DNA of 64,000 nt from Lachnospiraceae bacterium AC2029 (GCA_000703065.1 JNLK01000001.1:2688001-2752000); one strand, 5' to 3'; positions 19,347-27,805 are shown, numbered from the stretch's first letter. Program-made: numbers and translations. Notes: generated by a model from the sequence alone, not told the origin.

Positions 19347-19530
19347 GATTCACAATAGAAAAACAGAAATGGCATTGCGTCATGCTTGCATGACAGCAAT
19401 GCCATTTCTGTTTTTCGTAGCTACGAAGTAGCCAGATCCACGTTCCGCCATGGCCAAAAGCACCGAAGGTGCGACATACGTGCGAAGCACGGATGGGCCG
19501 TGGTCGGGATGGGGATCTGATTGTGAATCG
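19347..19530 (+). repeat. structured intergenic repeat element, copy 2 (full length)
   Basis: Starts at the base after the PurF-like stop codon. It is bounded by GATTCACAAT (19347-19356) and ATTGTGAATC (19520-19529). It holds H1, an 18-bp stem around 19360-19415 with inner arm GTCATGCTTGCATGAC; H2, GCTAC-GAA-GTAGC (19420-19432); and a three-way junction with outer stem near 19434-19455 and 19495-19518 and apical hairpins GCACC-GAA-GGTGC (19460-19472) and CGTGC-GAA-GCACG (19479-19491). H1 is followed by TTTTT and could terminate the PurF-like transcript. Architecture matches copy 1, with different but compensating stem bases. Confidence 0.85.
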
Positions 19531-19538
19531 AATGAAGC

Positions 19539-19757
19539 AGGTTCTTCCACGATCCATCACGGACGAAGAGCGCCATAGGCGCGACATACGTGCGAAGCAC
19601 GGATGGTCCGTGATCGGGACGGGGAAGAAACGGTGAATCCGTGATAAAAGCGAAGTAGCCAGATCCACGTTCCGTCATGCCCATAAGCACCGAAGGTGCG
19701 ACGGACGCGCAAAGCGCGGACGGGGCGTGACCGGGACGGGGATTTGATTGTGAATCG
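19539..19757 (+). repeat. two further three-way-junction modules of the structured repeat
   Basis: Module C (19539-19640) has outer stem GGTTCTTCCACGATCC... paired with ...GGGACGGGGAAGAAAC and apical hairpins GCGCC-ATA-GGCGC and CGTGC-GAA-GCACG. Module D (19651-19757) has apical hairpins GCACC-GAA-GGTGC and CGCGC-AAA-GCGCG. Each module ends in GTGAATC or GTGAATCG. Neither has hairpin H1; a remnant of H2 (GCGAAGTAGC) precedes module D. These look like partial tandem copies of the element at 19347. Confidence 0.8.
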
Positions 19758-19769
19758 AATGAAGCCCCT

Positions 19770-20144
19770 CTATTTCTCCAACAGATGATACATCTTCTTC
19801 AGATTATACAAACACTCGCTGATCCCATCCAGTGCCACCTCAAGCTGCAGTGACTCAAATGCCTTATGCAGCTTTCCGTCCGGATAGAAGACCTTGAAAA
19901 GCTCTGACATTCTTACCACACTGTCTGCGCTCTCGGATTCCAGAAGGTCAGCCAGCTGTGATCCGAATTCTACAAGAGCCTCGTATAATTCCGGGAATTC
20001 AGAAAGTGAGCGTTCCTTCATGATGATGAAATAGTAGTACTTGATACCGCTGATATAGCCTCTCTTTACGGAGGGAAGCTCCGTGACCGGTTTGATCGGT
20101 CTGTCAGGCATAAAGGGATTTACTGACAATTCATTTGCGTTCAT
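19770..20144 (-). CDS. small hypothetical helical protein
   Basis: A 124-residue protein with no recognised motif. The first 35 residues are proline- and basic-rich (NPFMPDRPIKPVTELPSVKR); the rest is predicted alpha-helical and acidic, ending KKMYHLLEK. The ATG is preceded by GGAGGTATATACT, a good ribosome site at spacing 9. No signal peptide or membrane segment. The structured repeats lie just beyond its stop codon and the IS just beyond its upstream region, so the insertion may have separated it from former regulatory sequence. Function unknown. Confidence 0.65.
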   Translation of the reverse strand: MNANELSVNPFMPDRPIKPVTELPSVKRGYISGIKYYYFIIMKERSLSEFPELYEALVEFGSQLADLLESESADSVVRMSELFKVFYPDGKLHKAFESLQLEVALDGISECLYNLKKMYHLLEK

Positions 20145-20277
20145 AGTATATACCTCCTCCGGGTTTTCACTGATAATCTCATTTTAACTTCTTTTTCGTA
20201 ATACTGTCAAGTGTCTGGGCGTGGGCCGACTCTGTCAAGCAATCGTTGGCACGATTTCTATCACACAAATTATCCTC

Positions 20278-20439
20278 GGCACTATGGCTGGTCACAGATG
20301 CCTTTCTCGGCCCGGCTCGCGCCTTATTTGCGGGTACCCCTAGCGGTACTAAGCGACTCACGTCGCTTCGCTCGTGACTCGCCAAGTACCGAGACCCGCT
20401 ATGACCTCGAAAGGCATCGTGCCCATTTTTCATAGTGCC
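20278..20439. repeat. 160-base nested palindrome inside the IS left end
   Basis: Arms pair in nested order: GGCACTATG (20278-20286) with CATAGTGCC (20431-20439); GATGCCTTTC (20297-20306) with GAAAGGCATC (20409-20418); GCGGGT (20330-20335) with ACCCGC (20394-20399); GGTACT (20345-20350) with AGTACC (20385-20390). A smaller hairpin is at the tip. It lies after the transposase stop codon and could be a 3' UTR structure, a terminator for inward transcription, or a transposition substrate. Confidence 0.75.
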
Positions 20440-20450
20440 TCGTCGAATGG

Positions 20451-21872
20451 TCAATCTATAGATACGCCGGTTATAACCTTCCACGCTTGTCTTGCTGGCT
20501 TAATCTGTGAGTTTATATTCGGAACACTTCCTTGTACAGGGTATGTATATCCTTTTCCGACCTTCTTATTCGCCTCGTATGCCGAGAGTATATGTGCCTT
20601 GATTTGTTCAACTATCCGTCTTTCAAATGTCGGCTTTTTCAGTTTGTTTACGACTTCATTTAATCTTCCAGATCCTTTCTTTGCAAGGATCTTCGCCAGA
20701 TTGTTTCCGCCACGAATACTCCAGCTTGCATGATTATGCTTCATCCGTCTTGCTATCACGCTACCAATGTGATTTTCCATCGTTCCAAGATTTCGATATT
20801 CTAAGTTCTCTGGACTGTCTGGTATCAGAAGATCTCGTTGATTATATGGGATTAATCCGTGTCGATTGTTGGAAAAATAAGCAATCAACCGTTCAGCCTT
20901 TTCAATCTCATCACCATCGATCAGGCTGTTCCTGTATATCTCGAGATATTTAAACAATTCATCCAGTTCTTTCTGCTCCAGCAACGAATGGATTCGTTTT
21001 GCATGTTCCGGGTATGGCACATTTTCTTTGATGGCCTTGTTTCTATGAAACGGATCCAGCTGAAATACCGTATCAGAATCACAGATATTCTTTACCCATT
21101 CAGCTCCGTCTGCATTCATGATCCGAAGCTCAACCTCATCCATGTTATATATCTCTGCGATAGCCGCTTCTCTGTAGGCCTGAAATTCAGACGATGTTGA
21201 GAAACCTGCCACAACAACCTTTCCATCCAGGCTGTATCGGTTTTTCCCGGTCTTTTTCCATCCGTCATAGGCTATGCCAACCTTGATCTCACCCTTTGTG
21301 TTTCTTTCGCGCTGGAGCCTGACATAGACACCATCCGTTTCCTCAAAGAGCACGGGGGTTTCTTTTTCTCCGGATACATTTCCTGCTTTGTGCTCCTTCA
21401 CAAGCTGCCGTTCATCTTCGCAAACGGCCTCGCCTAACGACTGGATCACGTTCCATACACCCATAGCACTTATGGATTGTCCAGTCATCTCAGTGATCCT
21501 GCTTGCAGTTTCACGATAGGACGTCTCCGTGATCGAAGAAACCATCTGCTCAGCCATGTTCATTGAGATCAGGCCGACTCCGGATATCTCGAGCTGCTCA
21601 TCCAGCAGATGGACAAACTCTTTCAGTCCGTCCTCTCTGGTAACCTCATAAACCCGACGTCCGTACTCAACCTCACCATACACGGTCTTTACGGTTGTTT
21701 TTCGCTTCCCCTTATTCCGGTATGCCCCCTTATCTCTGGTTTCCATGAGATAGTCATCGTATCGTTCCAGAAACTCCTTGGTATAATCCCTTGCCCATTC
21801 ACATACCATCCGGAAAGTATTTTGTTCAAAAGCCTTGAAAGTCAGCTCGGTTTCATTTAACATAGTATTCAT
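20451..21872 (-). CDS. ISLre2-family transposase
   Basis: The 473-residue protein is recognisable as an ISLre2/UPF0236 transposase from its N-terminal region (FKAFEQNTFRMVCEWARDY), the segment YRNKGKRKTTVKTVYGEVEY and the C-terminal WSIRGGNNLAKILAKK. Acidic residues suited to a DDE-type core are present (FEETDGVYVRLQRER, VVAGFSTSSEFQAYRE), but I did not assign the triad. ATG at 21872 is chosen because AAGGAG lies seven bases upstream; the open frame extends ten codons farther to a TTG. A promoter sits at 21908-21936. The frame is intact, so the enzyme may be functional. Confidence 0.92.
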   Translation of the reverse strand: MNTMLNETELTFKAFEQNTFRMVCEWARDYTKEFLERYDDYLMETRDKGAYRNKGKRKTTVKTVYGEVEYGRRVYEVTREDGLKEFVHLLDEQLEISGVGLISMNMAEQMVSSITETSYRETASRITEMTGQSISAMGVWNVIQSLGEAVCEDERQLVKEHKAGNVSGEKETPVLFEETDGVYVRLQRERNTKGEIKVGIAYDGWKKTGKNRYSLDGKVVVAGFSTSSEFQAYREAAIAEIYNMDEVELRIMNADGAEWVKNICDSDTVFQLDPFHRNKAIKENVPYPEHAKRIHSLLEQKELDELFKYLEIYRNSLIDGDEIEKAERLIAYFSNNRHGLIPYNQRDLLIPDSPENLEYRNLGTMENHIGSVIARRMKHNHASWSIRGGNNLAKILAKKGSGRLNEVVNKLKKPTFERRIVEQIKAHILSAYEANKKVGKGYTYPVQGSVPNINSQIKPARQAWKVITGVSID

Positions 21873-21907
21873 CACATAGCTCCTTATCGATTTTGTCTGC
21901 AAACTAA

Positions 21908-21936
21908 ATAATAAGGTTAATTTATGTGATTGTGAA
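21908..21936 (-). promoter_or_regulatory. transposase promoter
   Basis: On the minus strand, TTCACA (21931-21936) and TATTAT (21908-21913) separated by 17 bases, inside the IS. It overlaps the terminator hairpin at 21934. Confidence 0.55.
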
Positions 21937-21960
21937 GAGGCTTCGGCCTCTTCTTTTTTT
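21934..21960 (+). terminator. plus-strand terminator inside the IS right end
   Basis: Perfect stem GAAGAGGC (21934-21941), TTCG tetraloop, GCCTCTTC (21946-21953), then seven T. It points out of the element toward rlmH and would stop transcription leaving the IS. Confidence 0.85.
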
Positions 21961-22010
21961 ATTATTCATGCCAATGATAATTATACTCTATGGCGTGGGC
22001 CGGGAGGGAC

Positions 22011-22490
22011 TCATTTATGGTACGGTTCATTCCGCTGGATGCGATAGGAACGATAGATCTGCTCAAGGAGGATGACCCGCATCAGCTGGTGAGGAAAGGT
22101 CATTTTCGAGAAACTGAGCAGAAGGTTGGCCCGTTGGAGAACCTGGGGTGACAGGCCCAGGGAACCGCCGATCACAAACTGGATATGACTGGTCCCGCCG
22201 ACGGCAAGACGCTCCAGCTCGGCGGCAAAGCCTTCGCTGGTGAAGGATTTCCCTTCGATGGCAAGGGCGATCACATAGGCGTTGTCCTGGAGCTTTGAGA
22301 GCAGACGGACACCCTCCTTATCCTTGATCTGGCGGACTTCTTCCTCGCTTGCGCTGTCCGGAGTCTTCTCATCGGCAACCTCGATCTCACTGCATTTGCA
22401 GTAACGGCCGAGACGCTTCTTGTATTCCTCCAGTGCGCCCCGGAAGAAGCTTTCCTTCACCTTCCCCACACATACGATATCGATCTGCAT
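22011..22490 (-). CDS. rlmH: 23S rRNA (pseudouridine1915-N3)-methyltransferase
   Basis: The 159-residue protein has the usual RlmH length and typical segments: N-terminal IDIVCVGKVKESFF, core YVIALAIEGKSFTSEGFA, the SAM-binding knot region FVIGGSLGLSPQVLQRA, and C-terminal LLEQIYRSYRIQRNEPYHK. RlmH uses S-adenosylmethionine to methylate pseudouridine 1915 in helix 69 of 23S rRNA on assembled 70S ribosomes; the matching base is at 2051 of this window. Its stop lies only nine bases from the IS target duplication, so insertion spared the coding sequence but replaced what lay downstream. Confidence 0.96.
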   Translation of the reverse strand: MQIDIVCVGKVKESFFRGALEEYKKRLGRYCKCSEIEVADEKTPDSASEEEVRQIKDKEGVRLLSKLQDNAYVIALAIEGKSFTSEGFAAELERLAVGGTSHIQFVIGGSLGLSPQVLQRANLLLSFSKMTFPHQLMRVILLEQIYRSYRIQRNEPYHK

Positions 22491-22569
22491 CTTTGTACTC
22501 CTTTTATCTGATCCTGTGGAATGTCCCGGTCAGTTCCGTTTTACAGATTTCGGGGGTTTCCATGCGGAA

Positions 22570-22603
22570 AGTATACCATAACCGCGGGGGTTTGTGGTAC
22601 AAT
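22570..22603. promoter_or_regulatory. divergent extended -10 promoters, rlmH and cbiJET
   Basis: The minus strand carries TGGTATACT (TATACT at 22570-22575) and the plus strand TGGTACAAT (TACAAT at 22598-22603). Neither has a clear -35 box. The 146-base gap between the two genes is too short for a cobalamin riboswitch, and none was seen. Confidence 0.45.
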
Positions 22604-22636
22604 AAACTATTAGTAAAAAAACAGAGGATAGGATCT

Positions 22637-24778
22637 ATGAAGCAGGTATTTCTTTTTACGGGAACTGTCGAAGGAAAGCGTCTGGCCCGCAGGCTGGGAG
22701 CTGCCGGCATCGAAACGGTGATCTCCGTCTCTCCCGAGTATGGGGCGGTCATGCCGGATAATCCCGGACCGGACGATACGACAGAATTCCTTCAGGGAAA
22801 AATGAATGAATCGGAGACGGAGGCTGCGATACGTCGCATGGCTCCGCAGATCGTTGTGGATGCAACTCACCCCTACGCCCTGGAGGCTTCGGCCAGGATC
22901 CGTGCTGCAGCAAAGAAGGCGGGAGTTCCCTGCCTCCGGCTGAAGAGAAAGAGCATGGACTCGCCGGACCGGAAGGTATTCCTGTTCCCGGAGACCCGGG
23001 ACATGATCCCCGCGTTGCAGAGGAGTACGGGAAATATCATGATCGCAGCCGGAGCGGAGACGGTACAGCCTCTGGCAGAGGCAGAGGGTTTGGCAACCAG
23101 GCTCTTTGTCCTCATTCCGCCCACGAAGGACGGCCTGGAAGCGTGTGAAGCTGCGGGGATCTCCCGGGAGCATGTCATCGCCATGCAGGGGCCATTCTCC
23201 GGGGAAATGAATCGCGCACTCCTGCGTAATTACGCCATCCGCCATCTGGTCATCGGGACGGAAGGCCACAACGGGGACTTCAGCGAGAGGATATTTGCGG
23301 CACAGGAGACGGGAACGGCGGTGTATGTGCCGGGTGAAACGGAGGGGGAAGGAATTCCCTATGCGGAGATCCTGGACCGGCTGGGCGAGTTGTTCTCGGT
23401 GGAACTTCGCGATGTTGTCACCGTATCCATTTCCCTGGTGGGAACCGGACCGGGAGAGAAGAACTGCATCACCGAAGAGGCCGGACAGGCGATCCGGGAG
23501 GCAGATGTGCTCTTCGGCGAGGATCACCTTCTGGAGCCCTGGCGGATCGGGAAGAAGGTCTATGCATACAGCAGAGGAGAAGACATCCTTCCCAAGCTGG
23601 AGCAGCTGATCAGGGAAGCGCGTCAGGGAGATCCGCATGTACGTGTGGCCATACTTCAGGCCGGTGATACCGGATTCCACAGCGGAACCACGGGCCTTAT
23701 CTTTTATCTGACAAACTGGAGACGCAGGATGCTGCTTTCCGATACCGGAAGACTTCAGATGCGGATCCGCACATTTCCGGGGATCTCTTCTGTCCAGATG
23801 ATGGCGGCACGGCTTCAGGATCATTGGGACAGCGCATTTGTAACGGATCCTTCGGGAGAGGAAAGCTCCTGGCGGGAGGTGTTCCGCAGGATCCCGCTGG
23901 AGAAGAGGACGTATCTTCTGGTTGACGGTGTGTCGGATGTTGAGAAGCTTCGGGACTGGATCCGGGAGCAGGATCCGGAGCGGGAGAAATACTCCATTTA
24001 TGCGGGATATCAACTGACCTACAGCGAGGAGCGGATCTTCGCGGATGAGGGAATGCACCCGGGCATCGGTGCCGAGGATGCGATATGTGATCCCTTCCCG
24101 GACATTCTGCCGGAGGGTAACTACACCGTTATGATCCGGAACAGCAAGCCGGAGAACAGAAAGGGACAGACGGAAAGCCAGGTGCTGGCAGGACTTCCGA
24201 ACGATATGTTCCTCAGAGAGAAGGAGATCCCCCTGACCAGAGAAGAGGTACGGACCATAGCTCTTTCAAAGCTCCGGATCACCGAACCTGCCGTGGTGTA
24301 TGACATCGGCAGCGGAAGTCTGGCGGTGGAGCTGGGACGGCTGCTTTCCGATTCCGAGATCTATGCCATCGAAAAGGAAGGGGATCGGGCGGAGCTGATC
24401 CGGAGAAATGTAAAGCACCTTTCTGCGCGGGAGGTGACCGTGGTGGAGGGCGAAGCGCCTGAGGCTCTGGAGGGACTTCCGGCCCCCACGCATCTGATCG
24501 TGGAAGGTGCAGAGGGCAGACTCTTCGGTATTCTTCAGAAGGTGTTTCTGAGGTCGCCGGGCGCAAGGGCGGTGATCCTGGCAGATACGCTGGAGGCGAA
24601 AACCGAGTTGGCGCAGCTGCTTTCCGGAAGTGTTCTTACGGAATATACCATCCTGGATCCGGAGTACATCGAACTGAACGTTTCCCATAACAGGAAGCTG
24701 GGCGGCCACCACGCCCTGAAGGCGGAGAGTCCCGTGGCGATCCTGTCCTTCCGCTTTGGCCGGAGACCCGGTGCATGA
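22637..24778 (+). CDS. CbiJ-CbiE-CbiT fusion, cobalamin corrin-ring synthesis
   Basis: The 713-residue protein has three enzymes in line. Residues 1-250 resemble precorrin-6A reductase (CbiJ/CobK: FLFTGTVEGKRLARRL, VDATHPYA). Residues 260-480 resemble the C5/C15 methyltransferase CbiE (SLVGTGPGEKNCIT, LFGEDHLLEP). Residues 510-713 resemble CbiT (DMFLREKEIPLTREEVR, VYDIGSGSLAVELG, a SAM-binding glycine motif). Together they would reduce precorrin-6A (or cobalt-precorrin-6A) and then methylate and decarboxylate precorrin-6B toward precorrin-8. ATG at 22637 follows GAGGATAGG; upstream in-frame codons run antisense through rlmH and are not used. No other cobalamin genes are adjacent. Confidence 0.92.
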   Translation: MKQVFLFTGTVEGKRLARRLGAAGIETVISVSPEYGAVMPDNPGPDDTTEFLQGKMNESETEAAIRRMAPQIVVDATHPYALEASARIRAAAKKAGVPCLRLKRKSMDSPDRKVFLFPETRDMIPALQRSTGNIMIAAGAETVQPLAEAEGLATRLFVLIPPTKDGLEACEAAGISREHVIAMQGPFSGEMNRALLRNYAIRHLVIGTEGHNGDFSERIFAAQETGTAVYVPGETEGEGIPYAEILDRLGELFSVELRDVVTVSISLVGTGPGEKNCITEEAGQAIREADVLFGEDHLLEPWRIGKKVYAYSRGEDILPKLEQLIREARQGDPHVRVAILQAGDTGFHSGTTGLIFYLTNWRRRMLLSDTGRLQMRIRTFPGISSVQMMAARLQDHWDSAFVTDPSGEESSWREVFRRIPLEKRTYLLVDGVSDVEKLRDWIREQDPEREKYSIYAGYQLTYSEERIFADEGMHPGIGAEDAICDPFPDILPEGNYTVMIRNSKPENRKGQTESQVLAGLPNDMFLREKEIPLTREEVRTIALSKLRITEPAVVYDIGSGSLAVELGRLLSDSEIYAIEKEGDRAELIRRNVKHLSAREVTVVEGEAPEALEGLPAPTHLIVEGAEGRLFGILQKVFLRSPGARAVILADTLEAKTELAQLLSGSVLTEYTILDPEYIELNVSHNRKLGGHHALKAESPVAILSFRFGRRPGA

Positions 24779-24790
24779 CGTACAAAAGCC

Positions 24791-24818
24791 TTGAATAATT
24801 CCGTTGGAGTAATATAAT
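24791..24818 (+). promoter_or_regulatory. promoter of trkA-trkH
   Basis: TTGAAT (24791-24796), a 16-base spacer, and TATAAT (24813-24818). The leader is about 75 bases. Confidence 0.7.
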
Positions 24819-24895
24819 AGAATTGGCCTGTTATGCGGCTTTTTGTTACACGGGAACACATTTTCATGAGAATCTGAAGCAGAATAGAGGCATAT

Positions 24896-26254
24896 ATGAA
24901 CATTTTGATCGCCGGCTGCGGACAGGTGGGAAAATCTCTCGCCCAGCAGCTGAATGATGAGGGTCACGAAGTGACCGTAATGGATACAAATTATCAGGTG
25001 GTGGAATCCGCCACCGCAACCAGTGACGTCATCGGATACCAGGGGGACTGTACCAGTCTTAGTGCGCAGATCGATGCGGGGATCAGTGACATGGACCTGC
25101 TGATCGCGGCAACCGACCAGGATGAGAAGAACATGCTGGCGTGCCTGATCGCACGGAAGGCCGGACACTGTCAGACCATTGCCCGCGTCAGGGATCCGCA
25201 GTACCTGGAGGAAATGTATTTCCTGAAGGAGGAGCTGGGACTTTCCATGTCCATCAATCCGGAACAGGTGGCTGCATCGGACCTGGTGCGCCTGATCCAG
25301 ATCCCCTCCGCTCTTGAGGTGGATACCTTCGCCAAGGGAAAGGTGAGTCTGATCCGTCTGGTGATCCCGGAGAAATCCGTGTTGGACGGTCTGATGCTCA
25401 AGGATTTCGCATCCAAGGTGGGAACGGCAGCCCTGATCTGTGTGGTTGAGCGTGGAAAAGAGATCGTGATCCCGGGAGGTAATTTCCGGCTGGCGGCGGG
25501 AGATTCCATCTCCGTCACCCTGTCTCTGGGAGACCTGGGCGAGCTGCTGCAGAAGATCGGGATCAAGGCAAAGAAGATCAAAAATGTAATGATCGCCGGC
25601 GGCGGAACCATCAGTTACTATCTGGCAAAGCGCCTGATGGAGCTTCGGATCGCCGTGAAGATCATCGAGAAGGACCGGAAACGCTGTGACGAGCTGGCGG
25701 AGGCGTTGCCGAAGGCGATGGTGATCCACGGGGATGCCACGGATAAGACGCTTCTGGTGGAGGAATCCATAGAGGATATGGATGCGGTCTGCTGCCTTAT
25801 GGGACAGGATGAGGCGAATATCCTGCTGTCCCTTTACGTGGATAAGATCAGTGACGCCAAGCGCATGATCAAGATCCACCGTAATTCCTATGAAGACATG
25901 GTGGCTGAGCTTCCCGTGGGAACCATCATTTCCACGAAGAAGATCACCGCAGAGTATATCACCCGTTTTGTCCGTTCCATGCAGAACAGCTACGGCAGTA
26001 ACGTGGAGGCCCTCTATCGTCTGATGGACGGCCGCGTGGAGGCCATGGAGTTCAATGTGGGACAGGATGCGAGAGTGACCTGGGGAACCCTGAAGGATCT
26101 CCAGATCCGGAGGAATACCCTGATCTGCTGTATCAACCGGCAGGGCAGGATCATCCGCCCGGGTGGAAATGACCGGATCGAATCCGGAGACAGCGTGGTA
26201 GTGGTTACTACCGAGAGGGGACTGAATACGATTGACGATATCCTGATCCAGTAG
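24896..26254 (+). CDS. trkA: Trk potassium uptake regulatory protein TrkA
   Basis: The 452-residue cytoplasmic protein is built as two tandem RCK units. Each has an NAD-binding Rossmann motif (IAGCGQVGKSLAQQL near residue 4; IAGGGTISYYLAKRL near 235) followed by a TrkA_C domain (about 140-220 and 370-452). It gates the TrkH channel in response to bound nucleotides; TrkA_C domains in Firmicutes can also bind c-di-AMP, though that cannot be read here. The second glycine motif is GGGTIS rather than the usual GxGxxG. trkH follows after 51 bases. Confidence 0.95.
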   Translation: MNILIAGCGQVGKSLAQQLNDEGHEVTVMDTNYQVVESATATSDVIGYQGDCTSLSAQIDAGISDMDLLIAATDQDEKNMLACLIARKAGHCQTIARVRDPQYLEEMYFLKEELGLSMSINPEQVAASDLVRLIQIPSALEVDTFAKGKVSLIRLVIPEKSVLDGLMLKDFASKVGTAALICVVERGKEIVIPGGNFRLAAGDSISVTLSLGDLGELLQKIGIKAKKIKNVMIAGGGTISYYLAKRLMELRIAVKIIEKDRKRCDELAEALPKAMVIHGDATDKTLLVEESIEDMDAVCCLMGQDEANILLSLYVDKISDAKRMIKIHRNSYEDMVAELPVGTIISTKKITAEYITRFVRSMQNSYGSNVEALYRLMDGRVEAMEFNVGQDARVTWGTLKDLQIRRNTLICCINRQGRIIRPGGNDRIESGDSVVVVTTERGLNTIDDILIQ

Positions 26255-26305
26255 GGATTCGTCAGATTGATTTCCCGTAGTACGGGATAAGAAAAGAGAG
26301 AACTC

Positions 26306-27742
26306 ATGAATTACGGAAAGATCGTAAATATTCTCGGCTCACTTCTGCAGGTGGAAGGCGTCCTGATGGTCCTGCCGCTGGTGGTGGCATTTATCTACGG
26401 AGATTCCTGCTGGATCCACCTGGGAAGCGTGATGGTCGGAGCGTTTCTGATCGGTACCCTCATGCGTCTGAAAAAAAGCAAGAAGGACCGGATCCATGCG
26501 AAGGAAGGCTTTGTGATCACCGCGCTGGGATGGCTCCTGCTCAGCTTCGTCGGGGCGATGCCCTTCTGGTTCAGCGGAGAGATCCCGAATTTCGTTGATG
26601 CGATCTTTGAATCCGCTTCCGGCTTTACCACCACCGGAGCAAGCATCCTGACAAATGTTGAGGGAATGTCTCACGGGCTCCTCTTCTGGAGAAGCCTGAC
26701 ACACTGGATCGGCGGTATGGGAGTTCTGGTCTTCATTCTTGCGGTGCTTCCTTCGGGTGCGGACGATATGTATCTGATGAAGGCGGAGAGCCCCGGCCCT
26801 TCGGTGGAGAAGATGCTTCCGAAGGTACGGCAGACGGCGATGATCCTGTATGGTATTTATCTTGGCCTTACGGTGCTGAATATCCTGCTGCTTCTCATTT
26901 TCGGCATGCCGGTATTCGATGCCTTCTGTATCTCCTTCGGAGATGCGGGAACCGGAGGCTTCGGTGTACGGAACGACAGCATTGCAAGCTACTCAACATC
27001 CTGTCAGATCATCATTACCATATTCATGTTCCTCTTCGGTGTGAATTTTAAACTGTACTTCCTGATCCTGTTCCGGAAGTTCAAGGATATCCTGAAATGT
27101 GAGGAGATCCTCTGGTACGCCATCATTTACGTGGCGGCGGTTGCCCTGGTGGTGTTCGGTATCGTGAAGGATGTGGGGAATTTCGGAACCGCTCTGAAGG
27201 ACGGAGCCTTCCAGGTATCCTCCATCATGACCACTACGGGATACTCCACCACGGACTTCAATCTATGGCAGTCCATGCCAAAGGCGGTGCTTGTGCTGGT
27301 GATGTTCATCGGAGCCTGCGCGGGCAGTACCGGCGGTGGTATGAAGGTTTCCCGCTGGATCCTGTGGTTCAAGCAGGTGAAGAGTGAACTGTCACATTTC
27401 ATTCATCCCCGGAGTGTGAAGAAGATCCGTCTGGAGGGGAAGGTGGTGGAGAAGGAGACTCTCCGCACGTCAAATGTATACATGATGGCGTATTTTCTGG
27501 TCTTTGTCGTATCGCTGATCATCATCAGCTTCGACGGCTTTGATCTGGAGACCAGTTTTACGGCCGTTGCCGCAACACAGAACAATATCGGACCGGGACT
27601 CGGGCTTGTGGGACCCTTCGGGGGATACGCAGCCTTCAGCTGGCCGTCCAAGATCGTCATGGTATTTGATATGATCGCGGGACGTCTGGAGCTGTTCCCG
27701 ATGCTGATCCTTTTTGCACCGTCAACATGGAGTCGCAAGTAA
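26306..27742 (+). CDS. trkH: Trk potassium transporter, membrane subunit
   Basis: The 478-residue protein has four repeated membrane-pore-membrane units typical of TrkH/KtrB. Selectivity-filter loops are visible as SASGFTTTGAS, FGDAGTGGFG, SSIMTTTGYSTTDF and ATQNNIGPGLG; the conserved glycine in each lines the potassium pathway. It ends FPMLILFAPSTWSRK, a normal TrkH terminus. Co-directional with trkA, forming a complete Trk/Ktr uptake system. No terminator follows; 63 bases later comes the receiver-GGDEF-EAL gene, so read-through is possible. Confidence 0.95.
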   Translation: MNYGKIVNILGSLLQVEGVLMVLPLVVAFIYGDSCWIHLGSVMVGAFLIGTLMRLKKSKKDRIHAKEGFVITALGWLLLSFVGAMPFWFSGEIPNFVDAIFESASGFTTTGASILTNVEGMSHGLLFWRSLTHWIGGMGVLVFILAVLPSGADDMYLMKAESPGPSVEKMLPKVRQTAMILYGIYLGLTVLNILLLLIFGMPVFDAFCISFGDAGTGGFGVRNDSIASYSTSCQIIITIFMFLFGVNFKLYFLILFRKFKDILKCEEILWYAIIYVAAVALVVFGIVKDVGNFGTALKDGAFQVSSIMTTTGYSTTDFNLWQSMPKAVLVLVMFIGACAGSTGGGMKVSRWILWFKQVKSELSHFIHPRSVKKIRLEGKVVEKETLRTSNVYMMAYFLVFVVSLIIISFDGFDLETSFTAVAATQNNIGPGLGLVGPFGGYAAFSWPSKIVMVFDMIAGRLELFPMLILFAPSTWSRK

Positions 27743-27805
27743 AGCAAAAAAAGCGGAAGACCGGCCGAAGGCGGCCGTGGATCCGAATGGGGGAGGATAC
27801 GGCGT

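Larger units (their letters stand above)
20229..21991 (-). mobile_element. ISLre2-family insertion sequence
   Basis: The 1.76-kb element contains one UPF0236/ISLre2-type transposase. An 11-bp direct repeat, GGCGTGGGCCG, flanks it (20218-20228 and 21992-22002) and is best explained as the target-site duplication. The ends carry imperfect inverted repeats sharing the core ATCRTTGGCAYGA (left near 20242-20254; right, on the minus strand, near 21966-21978). The target was the short space between the 124-residue gene and the rlmH 3' end. Retention of the exact duplication and an open transposase frame suggest a fairly recent, possibly active copy. Confidence 0.85.

Noticed and set aside
19347-19757. 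A CRISPR array
   Set aside because: The repeated units are about 100 bases with internal hairpins and no short regular direct repeats or spacers.
22491-22636. A cobalamin riboswitch ahead of the CbiJ-CbiE-CbiT gene
   Set aside because: The 146-base gap is too short for the class and holds divergent promoters.
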